Source: Candidatus Krumholzibacteriia bacterium (lineage in GTDB: Bacteria; Krumholzibacteriota; Krumholzibacteriia; WVZY01; JAKEHA01). From it: a stretch of 42,147 nucleotides of DNA. The position numbers and the translations under genes are program-made. Numbering within the stretch: position 1 is the stretch's first letter; every line of letters starts with the position of its first letter. Of this stretch, positions 15,054 to 23,474 are shown piece after piece. The DNA lies in NCBI GenBank assembly GCA_029865265.1, contig JAOUHG010000031.1:1-42147 (forward strand). The letters run 5' to 3'. The notes below the pieces were generated by a model. That model had not been told where the DNA came from, did not search any database, and saw nothing but the letters and a program-made list of their open reading frames with translations.

Positions 15054-15890
15054 ATGAAGAAACTCTCCATCGGTCACAGCCCGGACGCGGACGACGCGTT
15101 CATGTTCTACGGACTGGCCTCCGGGCGCGTGAAGGTCGAGGGCTACGCCGTCGACCACGTGCTCGAGGACATCGAGACCCTCAACCGCCGGGCGCGTGGC
15201 GCCGAGCTGGACGTCACCGCGATATCCGCGGCCGCGTACCCCACGGTGGCATCGCTCTACCGCATCATGTCCTGCGGCGCATCGGTGGGCCGCCGCTACG
15301 GTCCGGTGGTGCTGGCGCGCAAGTCGCTCACCATGCCGGACCTCAAGGGCCTGCGCGTGGCCGTCCCGGGCGAGCACACCACCGCGTACCTGCTGTTCCG
15401 CCTGTACATGCCCGCACCGTTCGAACCGGTGATCATGGACTTCGAGGCCATCATGGATGCGATCGCGTCGGGCAGTGTCGACGCGGGTGTCGTCATCCAC
15501 GAGGGGCAGCTCACCTGGCCCGAGAGCGGGCTGCACAAGATTGCGGATCTCGGCGACCTGTGGATGGAAGACACCGGCCTTCCCATTCCGCTGGGACTCG
15601 ACGTGATCCGCCGCGGCCTCGGTGACGCAACCATGAACTCGGTGGCGCGCGGCCTCAAGGAGAGCATCGTGCTCGCGCGCACCCACGAAGACGACGCGGT
15701 CGACTACGCCATGCAGTTCGGCCGCGGCGTCGACCGCGAGACCTGCCGCGCGTTCGTGCGCATGTACGTCAACGAAGACACGGTCGACATGGGCGACGAC
15801 GGACGCCGCGCCCTGGAGACCCTCTTCACCCGGGCGGTCGGGGCGGGAATCCTCGATCGCACCCCCGATCTCGATATCCTCTGGGTCTGA
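15054..15890 (+). CDS. mqnD: 1,4-dihydroxy-6-naphthoate synthase (menaquinone, futalosine route)
   Basis: The protein has 278 residues from the ATG at 15054 (MKKLSIGHSPDADDAFMFYG); a TTG at 15042 is possible but less natural. The start IGHSPDADDAFMF, the segment DVTAISAAAYP, the YGPVVLARKSL strand and the hinge DAGVVIHEGQLTW, with its conserved His, are typical of MqnD. The fold is that of periplasmic-binding proteins, but the enzyme is cytosolic. It converts the cyclic dehypoxanthine futalosine made by MqnC to 1,4-dihydroxy-6-naphthoate. The other pathway genes in the window are mqnC (31904), mqnA (36829) and mqnE (38373), all far away and on the other strand. Confidence 0.9.
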   Translation: MKKLSIGHSPDADDAFMFYGLASGRVKVEGYAVDHVLEDIETLNRRARGAELDVTAISAAAYPTVASLYRIMSCGASVGRRYGPVVLARKSLTMPDLKGLRVAVPGEHTTAYLLFRLYMPAPFEPVIMDFEAIMDAIASGSVDAGVVIHEGQLTWPESGLHKIADLGDLWMEDTGLPIPLGLDVIRRGLGDATMNSVARGLKESIVLARTHEDDAVDYAMQFGRGVDRETCRAFVRMYVNEDTVDMGDDGRRALETLFTRAVGAGILDRTPDLDILWV

Positions 15891-15941
15891 TTTAACTTCC
15901 TGCCACTAAATAGGTTGCCGTTTTTTGTCCCGGCAACCCCC

Positions 15942-15970
15942 TTGACGACATGATATCATCTTGATATGCT
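15942..15970 (+). promoter_or_regulatory. Sigma70 promoter with TGATAT repeats, before the SPFH/RHH operon
   Basis: TTGACG (15942-15947) and TATGCT (15965-15970) are 17 bases apart. Between them lies the palindrome ATGATATCAT (15950-15959). A second inverted repeat, ATATCA-TCT-TGATAT (15953-15967), reaches into the -10 box. TGATAT therefore occurs twice in direct orientation, 11 bases apart, one helical turn. This suits tandem binding of ribbon-helix-helix dimers, and such a protein is encoded in the same operon (16893-17078). Confidence 0.6.
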
Positions 15971-16002
15971 AATCATAGCTTTTCCGTGAAGGAGGAAATT
16001 CC

Positions 16003-16878
16003 ATGGTTACGCGGGAAAAAGAAGTTCATCCCCTGAGTGGCTGGTTGATGCTTCCGGTGCTTCTCATTGCAGGCATTGCACTGGGCTTCTGGTTCAAAGA
16101 GATCGTCACGATGGGGGCAACCCCGTCCTTCATCATCACGTGGTCGCTGGCGGTCATGGTGTGGAGCGTCCTGTTGACGGGCTTCTTCACGCTGCAGCCC
16201 AATGTGGCGGTGGTGCTGGTCCTGTTCGGCAAGTACGCAGGATCGGCGAAGACCAGCGGCTTCCACTGGGCCAACCCGTTCTACAAGAAGGAGAAGGTGT
16301 CGCTGCGCCTGCGCAACCTCAACGCGGAGAAGGTGAAGGTAAACGACGCGCGCGGTAACCCCATCGAGATCGCATCGGTCATCGTGTGGCGCGTGATCGA
16401 CACCGCACAGGCGGTGTTCGACGTGGATGAGTTCACCCACTACGTCACCGTGCAGAGCGAGTCGGCCATCCGCCACCTGGCCAGCGAGTATCCTTACGAC
16501 ACCACCGAGGACGGGCAGTTGTCGTTGCGCGGCAGCATGGACGAGGTGTCCGAGTCGCTCACCCGGCAGTTGCAGGAGCGCGTCGGCCTGGCCGGCGTGA
16601 GGGTGGACGAGGCGCGCCTGAGCCACCTGGCCTACGCACCGGAGATTGCCTCCGCGATGCTGCAGCGCCAGCAGGCCGACGCCATCGTGTCCGCGCGCAC
16701 GCGCATCGTGGACGGCGCGGTGGGCATGGTGGAGATGGCGCTCGAGCGCCTCGACGAGCACAAGATGATCAACCTGGACGACGAAAAGCGCGCGGCCATG
16801 GTGAGCAATCTGCTGGTGGTGCTGTGCGGCGACCGCGCGGCGCAGCCGGTGGTAAACACGGGAACACTGTACCAGTAG
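16003..16878 (+). CDS. SPFH/Band 7 (prohibitin-homology) membrane protein
   Basis: The protein has 291 residues with a perfect ribosome site AAGGAGGA 6 bases before the ATG. Two membrane helices (about 13-31 and 42-62) are followed by the SPFH domain at about 64-240. It opens with [20 protein letters not shown], then [20 protein letters not shown] and [23 protein letters not shown], and has the [46 protein letters not shown] helix region. SPFH proteins form large membrane-bound rings or microdomains and often tether proteases or organise lipids. A ribbon-helix-helix protein follows 14 bases later; this SPFH + Arc-type pair is recurrent in bacterial genomes. No NfeD partner is present. Confidence 0.88.
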   Translation: MVTREKEVHPLSGWLMLPVLLIAGIALGFWFKEIVTMGATPSFIITWSLAVMVWSVLLTGFFTLQPNVAVVLVLFGKYAGSAKTSGFHWANPFYKKEKVSLRLRNLNAEKVKVNDARGNPIEIASVIVWRVIDTAQAVFDVDEFTHYVTVQSESAIRHLASEYPYDTTEDGQLSLRGSMDEVSESLTRQLQERVGLAGVRVDEARLSHLAYAPEIASAMLQRQQADAIVSARTRIVDGAVGMVEMALERLDEHKMINLDDEKRAAMVSNLLVVLCGDRAAQPVVNTGTLYQ

Positions 16879-16892
16879 GAATGTGAGACGGA

Positions 16893-17078
16893 ATGTCCGG
16901 ACGGAAATCGTACCTGCTCAGACTGCCGGAGGAGCTGCTCGACGAGCTAAACCGCTGGGCCAAGGACGATCTGCGCAGCCTGAACGGACAGATCGAGTAC
17001 ATCCTGCGCGAGGCGCTGCGCAAACGGCGCGGCAAGCCGATGGCGCCGGAGCCACCGGACGACTCAAAGCCGGCGTAG
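16893..17078 (+). CDS. Arc/CopG-type ribbon-helix-helix DNA-binding protein
   Basis: The protein has 61 residues. [20 protein letters not shown] (5-24) is the beta strand plus helix A of the Arc-type fold, and [18 protein letters not shown] (29-46) is helix B, beginning with the usual S-x-N. The tail is Pro/Asp-rich and disordered. Such proteins bind DNA as dimers that contact operators spaced by about one helical turn. The operon promoter at 15942-15970 has TGATAT direct repeats 11 bases apart, so autoregulation is the simplest inference. It could also act as an antitoxin-like partner, but the neighbour is an SPFH protein, not a toxin. Confidence 0.82.
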   Translation: MSGRKSYLLRLPEELLDELNRWAKDDLRSLNGQIEYILREALRKRRGKPMAPEPPDDSKPA

Positions 17079-17080
17079 TA

Positions 17081-17125
17081 ACACGAAGGGCGGAGAGTCG
17101 CAAGACCCTCCGCCCTTCTTCGTGT
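17081..17125. terminator. Bidirectional terminator between the RHH gene and the large secreted protein
   Basis: GGGCGGAGAGTC (17088-17099) and GACCCTCCGCCC (17104-17115) pair around a GCAA loop with one mismatch. The outer ACACGAA and TTCGTGT extend the stem after a small bulge. TTCTT follows on the plus strand and TTCGTGTT on the minus, serving both convergent genes. Confidence 0.75.
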
Positions 17126-17158
17126 CGCATGGGGCGCGCGATACCGCTCCTCCGCGCG

Positions 17159-20100
17159 TTACTTCAGCAGCACCATTTTGCGGCTCAGCGCCCGGTCGGA
17201 TGTCTCCAGCCGGTAGAAGTAGACGCCCGTTGCCACCGCCGCGCCGCGCGCGTCGCGCCCGTCCCACGTTTCCGTGTAACTTCCGCGGTCGCGGTCGCCG
17301 TTGACCAGCTCGCGCACCAGCGCACCCGATACGTCGTAGATCGCCAGGCGCACGCGTCCGCTTGCCTTCACCGAGAACCCGATGGTGGTCTGCGGGTTGA
17401 ACGGGTTGGGATAGTTCTGTGACAGCGTCGTCTGATACGACGGTCCCGCCCCCGTTGCACCACCCACCGTGTTACCGAGCCACGTAATGATGTCGTGCAG
17501 GTGATCGGCGCGATCGCTGACACCGTTCAAATCATCGTCGGCAACGTACTCGAAGCCGAAGCCCGACATCAGCACGCCCACGGTGGCGGTGTTGCCGTTG
17601 ACCCGCGCGTTGGACAGCACGCCACCGTTGGTTCCGGCCGGTGCGCCGTACGCGATCTCCATGGCACTCGAGCCCGACGGCTCGAGCACGTCGAAGTCGT
17701 TGAGCAGCGGGCACCCGCCCTGCACCGTGAACGTCGGGTCGCTGGTGAAGCACAGTCCGGTCGACGTGCCGGTGGGCGAGATGCCAAACGACGGTCGGTG
17801 GTCGTTCGATGTCAACACGAACGGCATGTTGGTGGTCCGGAACGCAATCGCCGAAGCGCCCGCGTATCCGTTCAGCGCGTCCGCCAGGTCGTCGCCGCAC
17901 AGGTAGACGCCGCCGTCCTCCGCGAGGCCGTCCAGGAACGCGTTGAGCAGGCCGTAGTCGTCGGTCTTCTCGGGGTTGCCACCGCCGTCACCCAGTGTCA
18001 CCGATACGTTGCCGGTATCCCACAGGATCTTGCGGTACGGTCCAACGAGCTGGGTGGAAACATTGGCCACACGACCGGCGGGGCGATTGCCCAACTTGGA
18101 CGATGGCGCACGCACGTCGTATCGGTCCACCTTGCCGTCGATCCCCAGCGCCGCAAAGGCGAGGTCGAAGGCCGGCTGCGCGCCACGGCCGTCCATGCCG
18201 TCCACGTAGAGAATGTCGCCGCCGCGGTTGTAGCCCCCGGCGGGCAGGCAGGTGAACTCACCCGGGTTGGACGCCGCTTCTTCGCGGTCGTCTGTCTGGA
18301 GCATGAGATCACTTCCAAACGCACACGTCTCAATACCGTTCGTGTTCTTTGCGGCATAGAAGAAACAAATGGTGTCCCCGGGCGTGAAGAGATCGTCGTT
18401 GAGGTCGAGGCAGTAGTCCGGTCCCACGTTCCCGCGCCAGCGGAGGCTGTCGAGCCGGAGACACGTCCACTCCACACCGGCTGCATCCGTCCATGCGCCC
18501 ACCACCGGCCAGCGCACCGGGTTGTCGGTGAGGCCCGCCCCCGACTTTCCGGTCTGTCCCTGCGGCCATACCGACACGTAGGCGTATACCGCCGCGCCGC
18601 CATAGGTAGGATCAGTGGCGAGGCCCGCGGTCCGGTCCTCGACCCGGACCACACTGGAATCGCCGGGCAGGATGCCAGGATTGGAATTTGGCAGGAGGTC
18701 GTACGCGATGTCGGCGCGCACCGTGCCGGTGAGCGTGCCGTCGGTGGCGAAGTTGTCCTGGAACTGGTATCGGTCAAGCACGCTCCAGGCCGGTCCCTCA
18801 TGAGCAACACGGTAGACCTTCACGTTGTCGAAGAGCGGCGCGTGGTTGTGGCACGCTCCAGTGCCCACCTGGCCGCACCAGAACTCGCACCCGTCCCACA
18901 CCCACAGGCCCACGGTGAAGTGCGTGGCGGTGGCCTGGTTGAGGAGGTCGCCCACCGGCTGGATCATCCGGAGCCAGTCCTTCTGGGCGCCATAATAGAC
19001 CGACGTCCGGTTCTGCCAGTTCTCCGGGCACCCGGTGGTGACATTGCGTACTTCCCAGTTATAGAACACGAGGTTGTCGAGCGGCATGTCGCGGTACACG
19101 TCGAACTCAAGATTGATTTCGTTGCCGCTCCCGATCAGCGGGATGTCGGGAGAGATGATGAAGTTGTTGATGAACTGGCCGCGACTGTTGCCCTTCGGAA
19201 CCGCGAGTTGCTCGGGATGGGTCAGGCCGCAGTTGTACCGCTCGGTTGAGCCGACGAAGAACGCCCACATGCACGAGAGGTCCGTGACACACGGGTCCTC
19301 CTGGAGGGTGGATGCGCCCAGTACCAGGGAGGCCGTGGTGCCATAACCCGGCTTGCCGTACGCTACCCAGTCCTGGGTTTCGCTGGCACCGACGTCTTCG
19401 TCCTCGAAGTCCTCCAGCGCGAGGCCCTCGACCGCGAGGCTGTCGATGTGCACCGCACCGTTGGTGGGCCAGAGGCCATCCTCGTCCGACCATGCCCCGT
19501 CGGACGTGAAATGGAAGCGGAACTTGATGGGTCCCGTGGTTCCGATGTCGAAGTCGCCGTCGATGGGAACCGGGTCATAATAGGTGGTGGTGGAGAGCTG
19601 CGTCCATCCATCCGCGCCGGTGCAATCGAGCGTGTACTCCGTGAACGTGAAGTCATAGCCCGGCTCGGACTCCGCGCGAATGATCAGGTTGACGTTGAGA
19701 ATTCCGTCACCGGAAACCGGGATGCAGTTCTTGGTGGCAAACGACTGATCCCATCCGTTGCCGTAGCCTGGAAGCGTCCTGTAGTTGCACAACGGGCCAA
19801 CGGTCTGCGGTCGCGCCCCGCACCACATGGACTTTGCGCCCCTGAGTGGGAACATCTCCGCGGGATTCAACCCCGCATAGTCATCCACGTGGAAAAACAC
19901 GCCGGGTTGCGCCGTGTTGTCCACACTGGTCCAGCCCATGTCGTTGCAGCTGGCGCCAATGTCAAAAGAGACGGAGTAGAGAACCGTGGTGGTGGCCGCC
20001 GCACTGGAGAACAGCGCGCCGGAATCAAGCATCCGGGATGCGGGGCGGCTGAATTCTTCGACCGGTGTGGGTTCGGGACTGCGGAGCCCCTCGCGGGCGG

Positions 20101-20167
20101 GGGCGGAACTCGCGGCCAGGATACCCGCGCACAGGATGGCGGGAAGGAACCATGCTGCCCTTGCCAT
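17159..20167 (-). CDS. Large secreted protein with FlgD-like C-terminal sorting domain
   Basis: The protein has 1002 residues from the ATG at 20167, with GGAGG 7 bases before it. A signal peptide (MARAAWFLPAILCAGILAAS, cleaved near APA) leads to about 880 residues without a recognised catalytic family. These are rich in Gly, Asp, Trp and scattered Cys pairs, with lectin/jelly-roll-like segments such as VLYSVSFDIGASCNDMGW, IDSLAVEGLALEDFED and FNNVKVYR-type strands (LFDNVKVYRVAHEGPAW). Such strands suggest MAM- or concanavalin-like beta-sandwiches. Two segments, LYVDGMDGRGAQPAFDLAF and DGGVYLCGDDLADALNG, recall a flavodoxin-like or GATase-like insertion. The last 85 residues (NYPNPFNPQTTIGF, LAIYDVSGALVREL, GVYFYRLETSDRALSRKMVL) match the C-terminal domain of the Kelch protein at 3010. 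A surface or extracellular role is inferred. Confidence 0.75.
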   Translation of the reverse strand: MARAAWFLPAILCAGILAASSAPAREGLRSPEPTPVEEFSRPASRMLDSGALFSSAAATTTVLYSVSFDIGASCNDMGWTSVDNTAQPGVFFHVDDYAGLNPAEMFPLRGAKSMWCGARPQTVGPLCNYRTLPGYGNGWDQSFATKNCIPVSGDGILNVNLIIRAESEPGYDFTFTEYTLDCTGADGWTQLSTTTYYDPVPIDGDFDIGTTGPIKFRFHFTSDGAWSDEDGLWPTNGAVHIDSLAVEGLALEDFEDEDVGASETQDWVAYGKPGYGTTASLVLGASTLQEDPCVTDLSCMWAFFVGSTERYNCGLTHPEQLAVPKGNSRGQFINNFIISPDIPLIGSGNEINLEFDVYRDMPLDNLVFYNWEVRNVTTGCPENWQNRTSVYYGAQKDWLRMIQPVGDLLNQATATHFTVGLWVWDGCEFWCGQVGTGACHNHAPLFDNVKVYRVAHEGPAWSVLDRYQFQDNFATDGTLTGTVRADIAYDLLPNSNPGILPGDSSVVRVEDRTAGLATDPTYGGAAVYAYVSVWPQGQTGKSGAGLTDNPVRWPVVGAWTDAAGVEWTCLRLDSLRWRGNVGPDYCLDLNDDLFTPGDTICFFYAAKNTNGIETCAFGSDLMLQTDDREEAASNPGEFTCLPAGGYNRGGDILYVDGMDGRGAQPAFDLAFAALGIDGKVDRYDVRAPSSKLGNRPAGRVANVSTQLVGPYRKILWDTGNVSVTLGDGGGNPEKTDDYGLLNAFLDGLAEDGGVYLCGDDLADALNGYAGASAIAFRTTNMPFVLTSNDHRPSFGISPTGTSTGLCFTSDPTFTVQGGCPLLNDFDVLEPSGSSAMEIAYGAPAGTNGGVLSNARVNGNTATVGVLMSGFGFEYVADDDLNGVSDRADHLHDIITWLGNTVGGATGAGPSYQTTLSQNYPNPFNPQTTIGFSVKASGRVRLAIYDVSGALVRELVNGDRDRGSYTETWDGRDARGAAVATGVYFYRLETSDRALSRKMVLLK

Positions 20168-20230
20168 GGCATTACCTCCGGAGTGGAGGGTGAACTGCGG
20201 TCGGCAATTCAGATTGACTGGACGGTGAGA

Positions 20231-20259
20231 ATTATACACCCGTTGCCCCGGGGTGAACA
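20231..20259 (-). promoter_or_regulatory. Candidate promoter for the large secreted protein
   Basis: On the minus strand a perfect TATAAT (20236-20231) stands 17 bases after TGTTCA (20259-20254), a poor -35 match. The leader would be about 58 bases. The -35 part lies inside a GC palindrome-rich stretch (CCCCGGGG copies at about 20246-20273) that may also end the eda transcript. Confidence 0.4.
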
Positions 20260-20275
20260 CCCCCCCCGGGGCGGG

Positions 20276-20932
20276 TCAGCGCGCAGCGCGCGCGGCGTTC
20301 ATTGCGGCGCGCACCCGGCGCGACGCTGCTTCCACGTGTTCCAGGCTGAAGCCCGGTGGAAACACGTCGCCCCCCACACCCACCATGACCGCTCCCGCGG
20401 CGAGGTAGTCGGCTACGGTATCGGGAGTTATGCCGTTGGTGGGCACCAGCGGGATATCGGGCAGCGGTCCGCGCACCGCGCGGATGTAGGCCGGTCCACC
20501 GAGCGCCGCGGCGGGAAACACCTTCACCAGGCGTGCGCCGCCGCGGTGCGCGGCGAGAATTTCGGTGGGCGTCGAGGTGCCCGGAATCGCCAGCAGCCCC
20601 AGGCGGTGCGCTTCGTCCACCACGTCCGGATCGAATACCGGCGACATGGCAAAACGCCCGCCCGCATCGGCCACGCGGCGCGCGTCGTCGGGCGTCAGCA
20701 CGGTGCCGCCGCCGGGGATGGCGCCGGCTTCCTTTGCCATGGCCTCGATGGCGCGCAACGCACCGGGCGTCGTGAGTGTGATCTCCAGCACCGACAGCCC
20801 GCCGCGCACCGCGGCGCGGCAGGCGTCGACCAGCGGCGCGCCAGCCCCGAGACGAACGCACAGAAACACGCCGTCCGCGAGAACGTCGCGCAGCGTGAGC
20901 TCAACTGCATCGGGGGCGGTGTGTGTGTGCAT
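20276..20932 (-). CDS. eda: KDPG/KHG aldolase (2-keto-3-deoxy-6-phosphogluconate aldolase)
   Basis: The protein has 218 residues, the usual length. VLEITLTTPGALRAI (48-62) contains the catalytic Glu E50, PGGGTVLTPDDARR the phosphate/substrate loop, PGTSTPTEI the next barrel turn, and LVKVFPAAALGGPAYI the Schiff-base lysine K137. VPTNGITPDTVADYLAAGA completes the family signature. The enzyme splits KDPG to pyruvate and glyceraldehyde-3-phosphate in the Entner-Doudoroff pathway, or KHG to pyruvate and glyoxylate. No edd, zwf or kdgK is nearby, so the pathway context is not shown. It starts 7 bases after the OmpA-family stop and may share its transcript. Confidence 0.9.
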   Translation of the reverse strand: MHTHTAPDAVELTLRDVLADGVFLCVRLGAGAPLVDACRAAVRGGLSVLEITLTTPGALRAIEAMAKEAGAIPGGGTVLTPDDARRVADAGGRFAMSPVFDPDVVDEAHRLGLLAIPGTSTPTEILAAHRGGARLVKVFPAAALGGPAYIRAVRGPLPDIPLVPTNGITPDTVADYLAAGAVMVGVGGDVFPPGFSLEHVEAASRRVRAAMNAARAAR

Positions 20933-20939
20933 GAAACTC

Positions 20940-21605
20940 CTAGTTGCCGGCCTGCTTCTCGGCCGTTTTCTTGAGCTTGTCGTTGGCGTAGATGGCCACT
21001 TCCACGCGGCGGTTCTGCGCGCGGCCGTCCGCGGTTTCGTTGCTCGCGATGGGCTGATCCTCGCCGTAACCCATGATGGTGAAGCGCGGCTCCATCACCT
21101 TCTGCCCGGCGAGGTAGTTGGCAACCGACTGAGCACGGCGCTTGGAAAGATCCAGATTGTGTTCATTGGTGCCGGTGGCGTCGGTGTGGCCCTCGAGCAG
21201 AATGTTCGTATCCGGGTACTTGTTGAGAATCACCGCCAGATTGGTCAGGTTATCCCGGCTGGCCTGCTTGAGATCCGACTTGTCCACGTCGAACAAGAGC
21301 CCGGAGTCGAACGTGATCTTGATACCCTCGCCGATGCGCTCCACTCTTGCGCCCTCGAGATCCTTCTCCATCTCGGCGGCCTGCTTGTCCATGTAGTTGC
21401 CGATGTAGGCGCCGGCCGCACCGCCCACCGCGGCGCCGATGATGGCACCCACGGCGGTGTTGCCCGACTGATGGCCAATGGCGCCGCCGATGGCCGCGCC
21501 CGCGGCCGCGCCGCCAATGGCGCCCTTCTGGGTGTTGCTCATGGACGAACAACCCAGCGCAATGGTCACGACGACTGCAATGCCACATTTGACGAGCGTC
21601 TTCAT
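20940..21605 (-). CDS. OmpA-family peptidoglycan-binding lipoprotein with glycine-zipper domain
   Basis: The protein has 221 residues; GGAGG precedes the ATG. The signal peptide ends in a lipobox (IALGC, lipid Cys19). Residues about 27-70 are a glycine-zipper region (GAIGGAAAGAAIGGAIGHQS, GAIIGAAVGGAAGAYIG) that may insert into or associate with membrane. Residues 95-205 are the OmpA C-terminal domain: TFDSGLLFDVDKSDLK, ILLEGHTDATGTNEHNLDLS with the conserved D, SKRRAQSVANYL, GYGEDQPIASN, and NRRVEVAI with the meso-DAP-binding Arg. It anchors the outer membrane to the cell wall. The same YMDKQ + OmpA layout is seen in YiaD-type lipoproteins. It lies 79 bases after the barrel cytochrome. Confidence 0.9.
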   Translation of the reverse strand: MKTLVKCGIAVVVTIALGCSSMSNTQKGAIGGAAAGAAIGGAIGHQSGNTAVGAIIGAAVGGAAGAYIGNYMDKQAAEMEKDLEGARVERIGEGIKITFDSGLLFDVDKSDLKQASRDNLTNLAVILNKYPDTNILLEGHTDATGTNEHNLDLSKRRAQSVANYLAGQKVMEPRFTIMGYGEDQPIASNETADGRAQNRRVEVAIYANDKLKKTAEKQAGN

Positions 21606-21684
21606 ATGTCCTCCAGGTGAGTGAGATTCAGCAGACGGGGCACCGCAAGCCTAGCACTCGCCGGCGTGGACTGGCAACCGGCGA

Positions 21685-23091
21685 TCAGAACCAGAAGTGG
21701 AGTTGCAGGAAGAAGTCGGCACCGCTCCCGGTGGACGTCGCCACCTGCAGGGCGCGAACGCGGCCGTCCAGGGTGAACCCGGGGTAGGGGGTGATCTGCG
21801 CGCCAAACTGGTAGCGCGTCGATTCGTCGTCGGCCACTTCGCGATCCGGATCGGCCCAGTCGCACGCCACCAGCAGGTTCAGCCCGTTGGCCACCAGCCA
21901 GTCCACCTCGCCGTACCACACCCAGCTCTTTGCCTCCAGGCCGCTGGCGCGCTGGTACGTGCCGAAGTCGAGTTCGGTCTGCAGGGTGATGGGAACCGCG
22001 CGGGAGTAGAACCACGGGTTGAACACCGCGTATCCACCGTAGGTGTCGGTGTCACCGCCCTCATCGAGCGGACGGCGCCGGGCCAGCAGGCTCGCCCCCA
22101 CCGACCACCCCAGCTCGCGGAAGCCCGCGTTGATGGCATAGCCGGTTCCCTCGTCGAGGTCGAAGATATCCCACGCATCCGGCACCGTATACTTGCTGTT
22201 CATGCCAAAGTATGACGCCTGCAGAAACGGGTAGTTGGGGGAAAGGCCTACTTCGACACCCGTCACGCGCGATTCCGGCAGCGACCCGTCCAGTTCGAAC
22301 TCGCGGCGGATGCGGTTGGTGTGGTCGTCGAGCCTGAGTCCGTACGACGGCACAAAGCGCCCTGCCTTCACATACGATTGATAGGGCCACTCGCTCGTCA
22401 TCACGAACAACTCGCGGAAGTAAGGCGTGTGTGAATCGTCGATGGTATCCGAGTACCCGCTTACGCGGCCGCGTGCGCCGACGTTCATCAGGATGGTGGC
22501 GTGGTGGACGGGATGCACCGTGGTTCCCACATCCACCTGCATCGGAAACACCAGCGACGACTGCGAGAAGAGCATCCCCATGCGGAAGTCGCCGCCGATG
22601 CGCAGCACGGGATCCGCGCGCAGGTCGCCGTAGCGGCCCTGGAAGGGCCCGTAGCGCGTCTCGCCCGGCGGCGCGAACCAGGCCCAGCGGTCGGAGACCG
22701 AATCCATGTACGCAGGCGCGTCCGCCATGGTGGACGGGCCGTAGGGAATGTTGCTGTTGTAACTCGTCGCCTTGTCGCGGCGTCCGAACAGGTTGCGATC
22801 CCAGTCGGACGTGGGGCGCGGACTGGTGGCGATGGCGGGTATGGTGGCGCGCCCGTAGAAGCGCCCCGACACGGTGCGCATGCCGCCGCCGGACGGGTCG
22901 GTATGGCAGCCCTGGCAGGAAAGGGTGCACTTGCGGCTGGCAAGCGCCGGGTTTTCCCACTTGTTGGGGGAAACGTGGCAGTTGTCGCAGGTGCGGCCCG
23001 CGCGCGCGGCGTACTGTGGCGTTGCATCCACGCGTGCGACGAACATTCCAATGAAAACAACCGCGATTCCGGCCGTGACCCTCAATTGCAT
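21685..23091 (-). CDS. Di-haem c-type cytochrome fused to an outer-membrane beta-barrel (Cyc2-like layout)
   Basis: The protein has 468 residues from the ATG at 23091. After a signal peptide (about 1-23) come two haem c sites close together, CDNCH (35-39) and CQGCH (59-63), with an extra Cys55. From about residue 140 the sequence is a long series of amphipathic strands (VLRIGGDFRMGMLFSQSSLV, FTLDGRVRALQVATSTG) ending in LQLHFWF, with the C-terminal Phe expected of outer-membrane barrels. A short N-terminal haem domain ahead of a porin is the layout of Cyc2, the iron-oxidation protein, which has one haem; here there are two. The inferred role is electron transfer across the outer membrane. It overlaps the mono-haem lipoprotein gene by 10 bases. 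Confidence 0.75.
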   Translation of the reverse strand: MQLRVTAGIAVVFIGMFVARVDATPQYAARAGRTCDNCHVSPNKWENPALASRKCTLSCQGCHTDPSGGGMRTVSGRFYGRATIPAIATSPRPTSDWDRNLFGRRDKATSYNSNIPYGPSTMADAPAYMDSVSDRWAWFAPPGETRYGPFQGRYGDLRADPVLRIGGDFRMGMLFSQSSLVFPMQVDVGTTVHPVHHATILMNVGARGRVSGYSDTIDDSHTPYFRELFVMTSEWPYQSYVKAGRFVPSYGLRLDDHTNRIRREFELDGSLPESRVTGVEVGLSPNYPFLQASYFGMNSKYTVPDAWDIFDLDEGTGYAINAGFRELGWSVGASLLARRRPLDEGGDTDTYGGYAVFNPWFYSRAVPITLQTELDFGTYQRASGLEAKSWVWYGEVDWLVANGLNLLVACDWADPDREVADDESTRYQFGAQITPYPGFTLDGRVRALQVATSTGSGADFFLQLHFWF

Positions 23092-23471
23092 GGTGCGGGT
23101 GCTCCGTTGTCGATCCAGCGGCGGATGATGAGTTTCTCCTGGCTGGTGAGCCGCGGCCACGCGCCCGGAGGCATGAGGTTGGCCTCCGCCTGCTCGAGAA
23201 TGCTGGAGCGCTGCGAAACGATCTCCGCGCAGGTTTCCAGGCTCACGTCGTCTTCGGCGATGATGAGGCGTGTATCGCCGCCGTCGCTTTCGCCGCCCCC
23301 CTTATGGCAGGGCGTACAGGCGCGCTGCACGATGGCGTTTACCTGGTCGAAGGTGGGATCGGACGGCGCGGCGGCGGGATCCACCTGGGCGAGGGGAAGG
23401 TCACCCGAGCCCTGGCAGGATGCAAGCAACAGTAGCAGCGGCAGCCAGTGCATCCCTGGAGGTTTCTTCAT
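23082..23471 (-). CDS. Mono-haem c-type cytochrome lipoprotein
   Basis: The protein has 129 residues. A lipoprotein signal (WLPLLLLLASC, lipid Cys19) is followed by CTPCH (52-56) after an AIVQRAC lead-in. LMPPGAWPRLTSQEKLIIRRWIDNGA has the Met expected as distal haem ligand and the usual final helix of small planctomycete-type c cytochromes. Anchored to a membrane facing the periplasm, it would pass electrons to or from the barrel-fused di-haem protein encoded next, with which it overlaps by 10 bases. It starts 3 bases after the deoxyhypusine-synthase-like gene ends, so the three form one operon. Confidence 0.85.
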   Translation of the reverse strand: MKKPPGMHWLPLLLLLASCQGSGDLPLAQVDPAAAPSDPTFDQVNAIVQRACTPCHKGGGESDGGDTRLIIAEDDVSLETCAEIVSQRSSILEQAEANLMPPGAWPRLTSQEKLIIRRWIDNGAPAPCN

Positions 23472-23474
23472 GAA

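Noticed and set aside
17495-19249. 584-codon plus-strand frame opposite the large secreted protein
   Set aside because: It mirrors GC-rich codon structure of the minus-strand gene, lacks a ribosome site and has no recognisable domain.
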